From contig CABVAD010000059.1 of the NCBI GenBank assembly GCA_902496265.1, positions 1 to 7,153 on the forward strand: 7,153 nt of DNA, read 5' to 3'. The notes beneath the pieces were generated by a model, which saw only the letters and a list, made by a program, of their open reading frames with translations, did no database searches and was not told where the DNA came from. Shown here piece after piece: positions 5,077 through 7,153 of this stretch. Within the stretch, counting starts at the first letter, position 1. Each line of letters begins with the position of its first letter. Position numbers and translations under genes: made by a program. Source of the DNA: an uncultured Oscillospiraceae bacterium. Lineage in GTDB: Bacteria > Bacillota > Clostridia > Oscillospirales > Acutalibacteraceae.

Positions 5077-7153
5077 ATGTCTATGTCTGCATTAAATGTA
5101 ATTCAGTTTATTGAGCTGTTTATCGGATATATCGGATTTACGGTAGTACTTCCCGCTCTTGTTTTTTACCGCAAGGTAAAGGGTTTTCCCGCCCCTGAGC
5201 GGTTTTTGATTTATTTTACAGTCGGTAATTTTTATGTTATAAACTTGGTGCAGGTTTTAGAGATTTTACACATCTCCTACCGCGCAACCCTTTTTATTTT
5301 TACATTTGTTCCCGCCGTTTTACTTATTGTAAGGTCTTATAATATCCCCGTGATTGCATATATAAAAAAGGTCGCGGGCGAGGTCGGAAATTATGTTCAG
5401 CGCGAAATCGGCTTTAAAACCTTTATAAGGCACAGATGGCAGGAAATTAAGGTTTTTCTTAGGGTTGTGTTCCGAAATATTGGACGTCTGGTGAAAGAAA
5501 ACTACGCTGTTTTACCCTTCGTCGTGATTTTTACGGCGCTTGTGTGGGGCGTTTGCGGGTCCGGAATACTTAATAACTGGGGCTACGGCGCGTCTGATAT
5601 TCCCGTGCATAACTACTGGATAAACGGACTTATCGACAACAATATATATATCGCGGGAATTTATCCGATGGGTATGCACTGTATGTTCTATTATCTTTCG
5701 GTAATGATGGGTATTCCCGCGTATGTTACCTTGCGTTTGTTCTGGCTTGTTCAGTTCGCTATGATAGCGGTTATGCTCCTGCTTTTCTTAAGGGGCGTTT
5801 GCAAAAATAAGTTTCTGCCCTATATCGGAGCAATGATGTTTGTCGGCGCAAGGTTTTTTGTCGGTACCTCGTATTTGAGATACGGCTCAACCCTTCCGCA
5901 GGAATTCGGTATGCTGTATATCCTGCCGTCTGTTCTATTTCTTATGAAGTTTTTCAGTGCGAGGAACGCGGAGCTTGACAGCGGCTTTAATCTCATTCGG
6001 TGCAGGTCGTCATGGTATCTTTTGGGTTTCGCCTTAAGCTTTTCGCTGACCCTTACTTCGCATTTTTATGATACTATAATTGCAGGGATAATTTGCATAG
6101 GAATTGCGGTTGGCTACGGCTATCTGTTTTTCAGAAAAGAGTATTTTCTAAGGGTTATGCTTTCGGGAATTTTAAGCCTTTTGCTGGCGTTTCTTCCGAT
6201 GGCGGCGGCGTTTCTTACGGGTAAGTCGCTCCAGGGCTCTATGTACTGGGCGATGAACGTTATAGGACTGAGAGATTATACCGTTCTGATATTCAGAATT
6301 ATCTGTATCGGCGCGGTCGCGCTTACGGCGGGCGGAATACTCTTGATAATCCGCGGAATAAAAAGCGGGAAAATCTCTTTTGAAAATAAAAAAGTTCCTA
6401 CCTATTCTAAATTTCGTAAAATAAGACTCAGGATTTATACCCTGATACCGCCTGCATTTGTCCTCTGGATTGGCTGGAAGTACAGGGAAAAGCTTTTATG
6501 GGGGTCGGCGCAAACCGCCTTTAAGCTTTCTGATATGAACCGGGTTTTGTACGGAATAGCCGCGGCGGCGCTAATCGGTCTTATTTATATATTCCTTGAG
6601 CATGACAGGGGCGCGGGAATTATTTCTGTTATTTCGGCGGAAATAATTTTAGGGCTGGTGCTGGTGAGCGGCTCTCTCGGATGGCCGATGCTTATGGAGC
6701 CTTACCGAGTATGTATATATTTTGCCTATCTTATACCCGTTATCATTGTAATGGCGCTGGACGGCGCGGTAAGCCTTGTTTTTATCTGCCGTTTGCCAAG
6801 GGTGCAGCAGGCGGTGGGGCTTGCGCTTACGGTGTCGCTGATTGTCTGCAGTATTAAATATAACTGGGTAAGGGGTTCTTTCGGCGGCGGAAGTCTTGAA
6901 ATGAACGAGGCTATTCTTTGCACCACTAATATTTTAAAGGATAACAAGGGGCAAAACAACAAATGGACCATCGTTTCCGCCAATGACGAGCTTCGAATGA
7001 TAGAAAAATACGGCCGCCATACCGAAACGATCGAGTTCCTTGAGGATATGGAGTATTGGAATCCTTCAAAGGAGGTTACCATTCCGACCGAAAGGGTATA
7101 TTTTTATATTGAAAAGAAGCCTCTTAACTATGCTAACGGATACGGCGGAAAAG
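5077..7153 (+). CDS. Large multipass membrane protein, GT-C-like, 3'-truncated by window
   Basis: The frame is open from ATG 5077 to the window end with no stop: 692 complete codons plus one base. AGGGGG at 5061-5066 is the ribosome site; a second in-frame ATG lies at 5083. I see about a dozen or more hydrophobic segments between residues 9 and 600, with a basic loop at about 87-143. An exported-looking loop after the segment at 144-165 carries DIPVHNYWINGL (Asp174, His178, Trp181), followed by GIYPMGMH (194-201). A SHFYD block lies at 328-332. An Asp in the first large outer loop and a many-pass topology suit GT-C glycosyltransferases, which use lipid-linked sugars, but no diagnostic motif proves it. 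A soluble C-terminal domain begins near residue 609 (MNEAILCTTNIL) and continues past the edge. It starts 22 bp after the peptidase gene in the same operon. It could instead be a polymerase, flippase or transporter of an envelope glycan. Confidence 0.8.
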   Translation, partial: MSMSALNVIQFIELFIGYIGFTVVLPALVFYRKVKGFPAPERFLIYFTVGNFYVINLVQVLEILHISYRATLFIFTFVPAVLLIVRSYNIPVIAYIKKVAGEVGNYVQREIGFKTFIRHRWQEIKVFLRVVFRNIGRLVKENYAVLPFVVIFTALVWGVCGSGILNNWGYGASDIPVHNYWINGLIDNNIYIAGIYPMGMHCMFYYLSVMMGIPAYVTLRLFWLVQFAMIAVMLLLFLRGVCKNKFLPYIGAMMFVGARFFVGTSYLRYGSTLPQEFGMLYILPSVLFLMKFFSARNAELDSGFNLIRCRSSWYLLGFALSFSLTLTSHFYDTIIAGIICIGIAVGYGYLFFRKEYFLRVMLSGILSLLLAFLPMAAAFLTGKSLQGSMYWAMNVIGLRDYTVLIFRIICIGAVALTAGGILLIIRGIKSGKISFENKKVPTYSKFRKIRLRIYTLIPPAFVLWIGWKYREKLLWGSAQTAFKLSDMNRVLYGIAAAALIGLIYIFLEHDRGAGIISVISAEIILGLVLVSGSLGWPMLMEPYRVCIYFAYLIPVIIVMALDGAVSLVFICRLPRVQQAVGLALTVSLIVCSIKYNWVRGSFGGGSLEMNEAILCTTNILKDNKGQNNKWTIVSANDELRMIEKYGRHTETIEFLEDMEYWNPSKEVTIPTERVYFYIEKKPLNYANGYGGK

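Noticed and set aside
6726..7082. 118-codon open frame on the - strand
   Set aside because: It is antisense to the membrane-protein frame, which is open for 692 codons with a coherent membrane pattern.

Overview
The window is a piece of a Gram-positive, probably Clostridia genome (gut Oscillospiraceae/Ruminococcaceae-like). I infer this from the codon use, the AGGAGG-type ribosome sites, the InlB-type repeats, and a gene set (HPr-kinase-like protein, PqqD-like protein, S24/S26 peptidase) that I associate with Firmicutes. No rRNA or other taxonomic marker is present, so the assignment is tentative. All genes lie on the + strand.

Region 1 (1-3335) is one large secreted protein of 1089 residues. 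It has a Sec signal peptide, an N-terminal beta-rich, lectin-like domain, a glycine/serine linker, one diverged InlB-type B-repeat, three further ~90-residue repeats each ending in YYARF, and a C-terminal beta-rich domain. It has no LPXTG motif or membrane anchor.

Region 2 (3336-3495) is a 160-bp intergenic stretch. It holds a compact 72-bp nested inverted repeat (3346-3417) followed directly by five degenerate copies of a 7-bp repeat (3421-3455). It separates the surface-protein gene from the next operon and may end transcription of the former.

Region 3 (3496-7153) is a tightly packed operon: an HPr-kinase-like P-loop protein; a 54-residue small ORF at 4188-4352 whose start overlaps the kinase stop; a PqqD-like protein of the RRE (RiPP recognition element) fold; an S24/S26 signal-peptidase-like protein that overlaps the PqqD gene by ATGA; and a large multipass GT-C-like membrane protein that runs off the right edge.

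The main interpretation is that region 3 is a peptide-modification (RiPP-like) system. The small ORF carries a YxxP motif, as in lasso-peptide leaders read by PqqD-like B1 proteins, and a TxSG-like junction. It lies between a kinase resembling those that phosphorylate lasso precursors (paeninodin type) and a PqqD-like protein. The peptidase could take the place of the leader protease. No cyclase (asparagine-synthetase-like) or transglutaminase-like B2 protease is visible, so the product class is open. The downstream membrane protein points to the cell envelope, either as a modification target or as a separate function.
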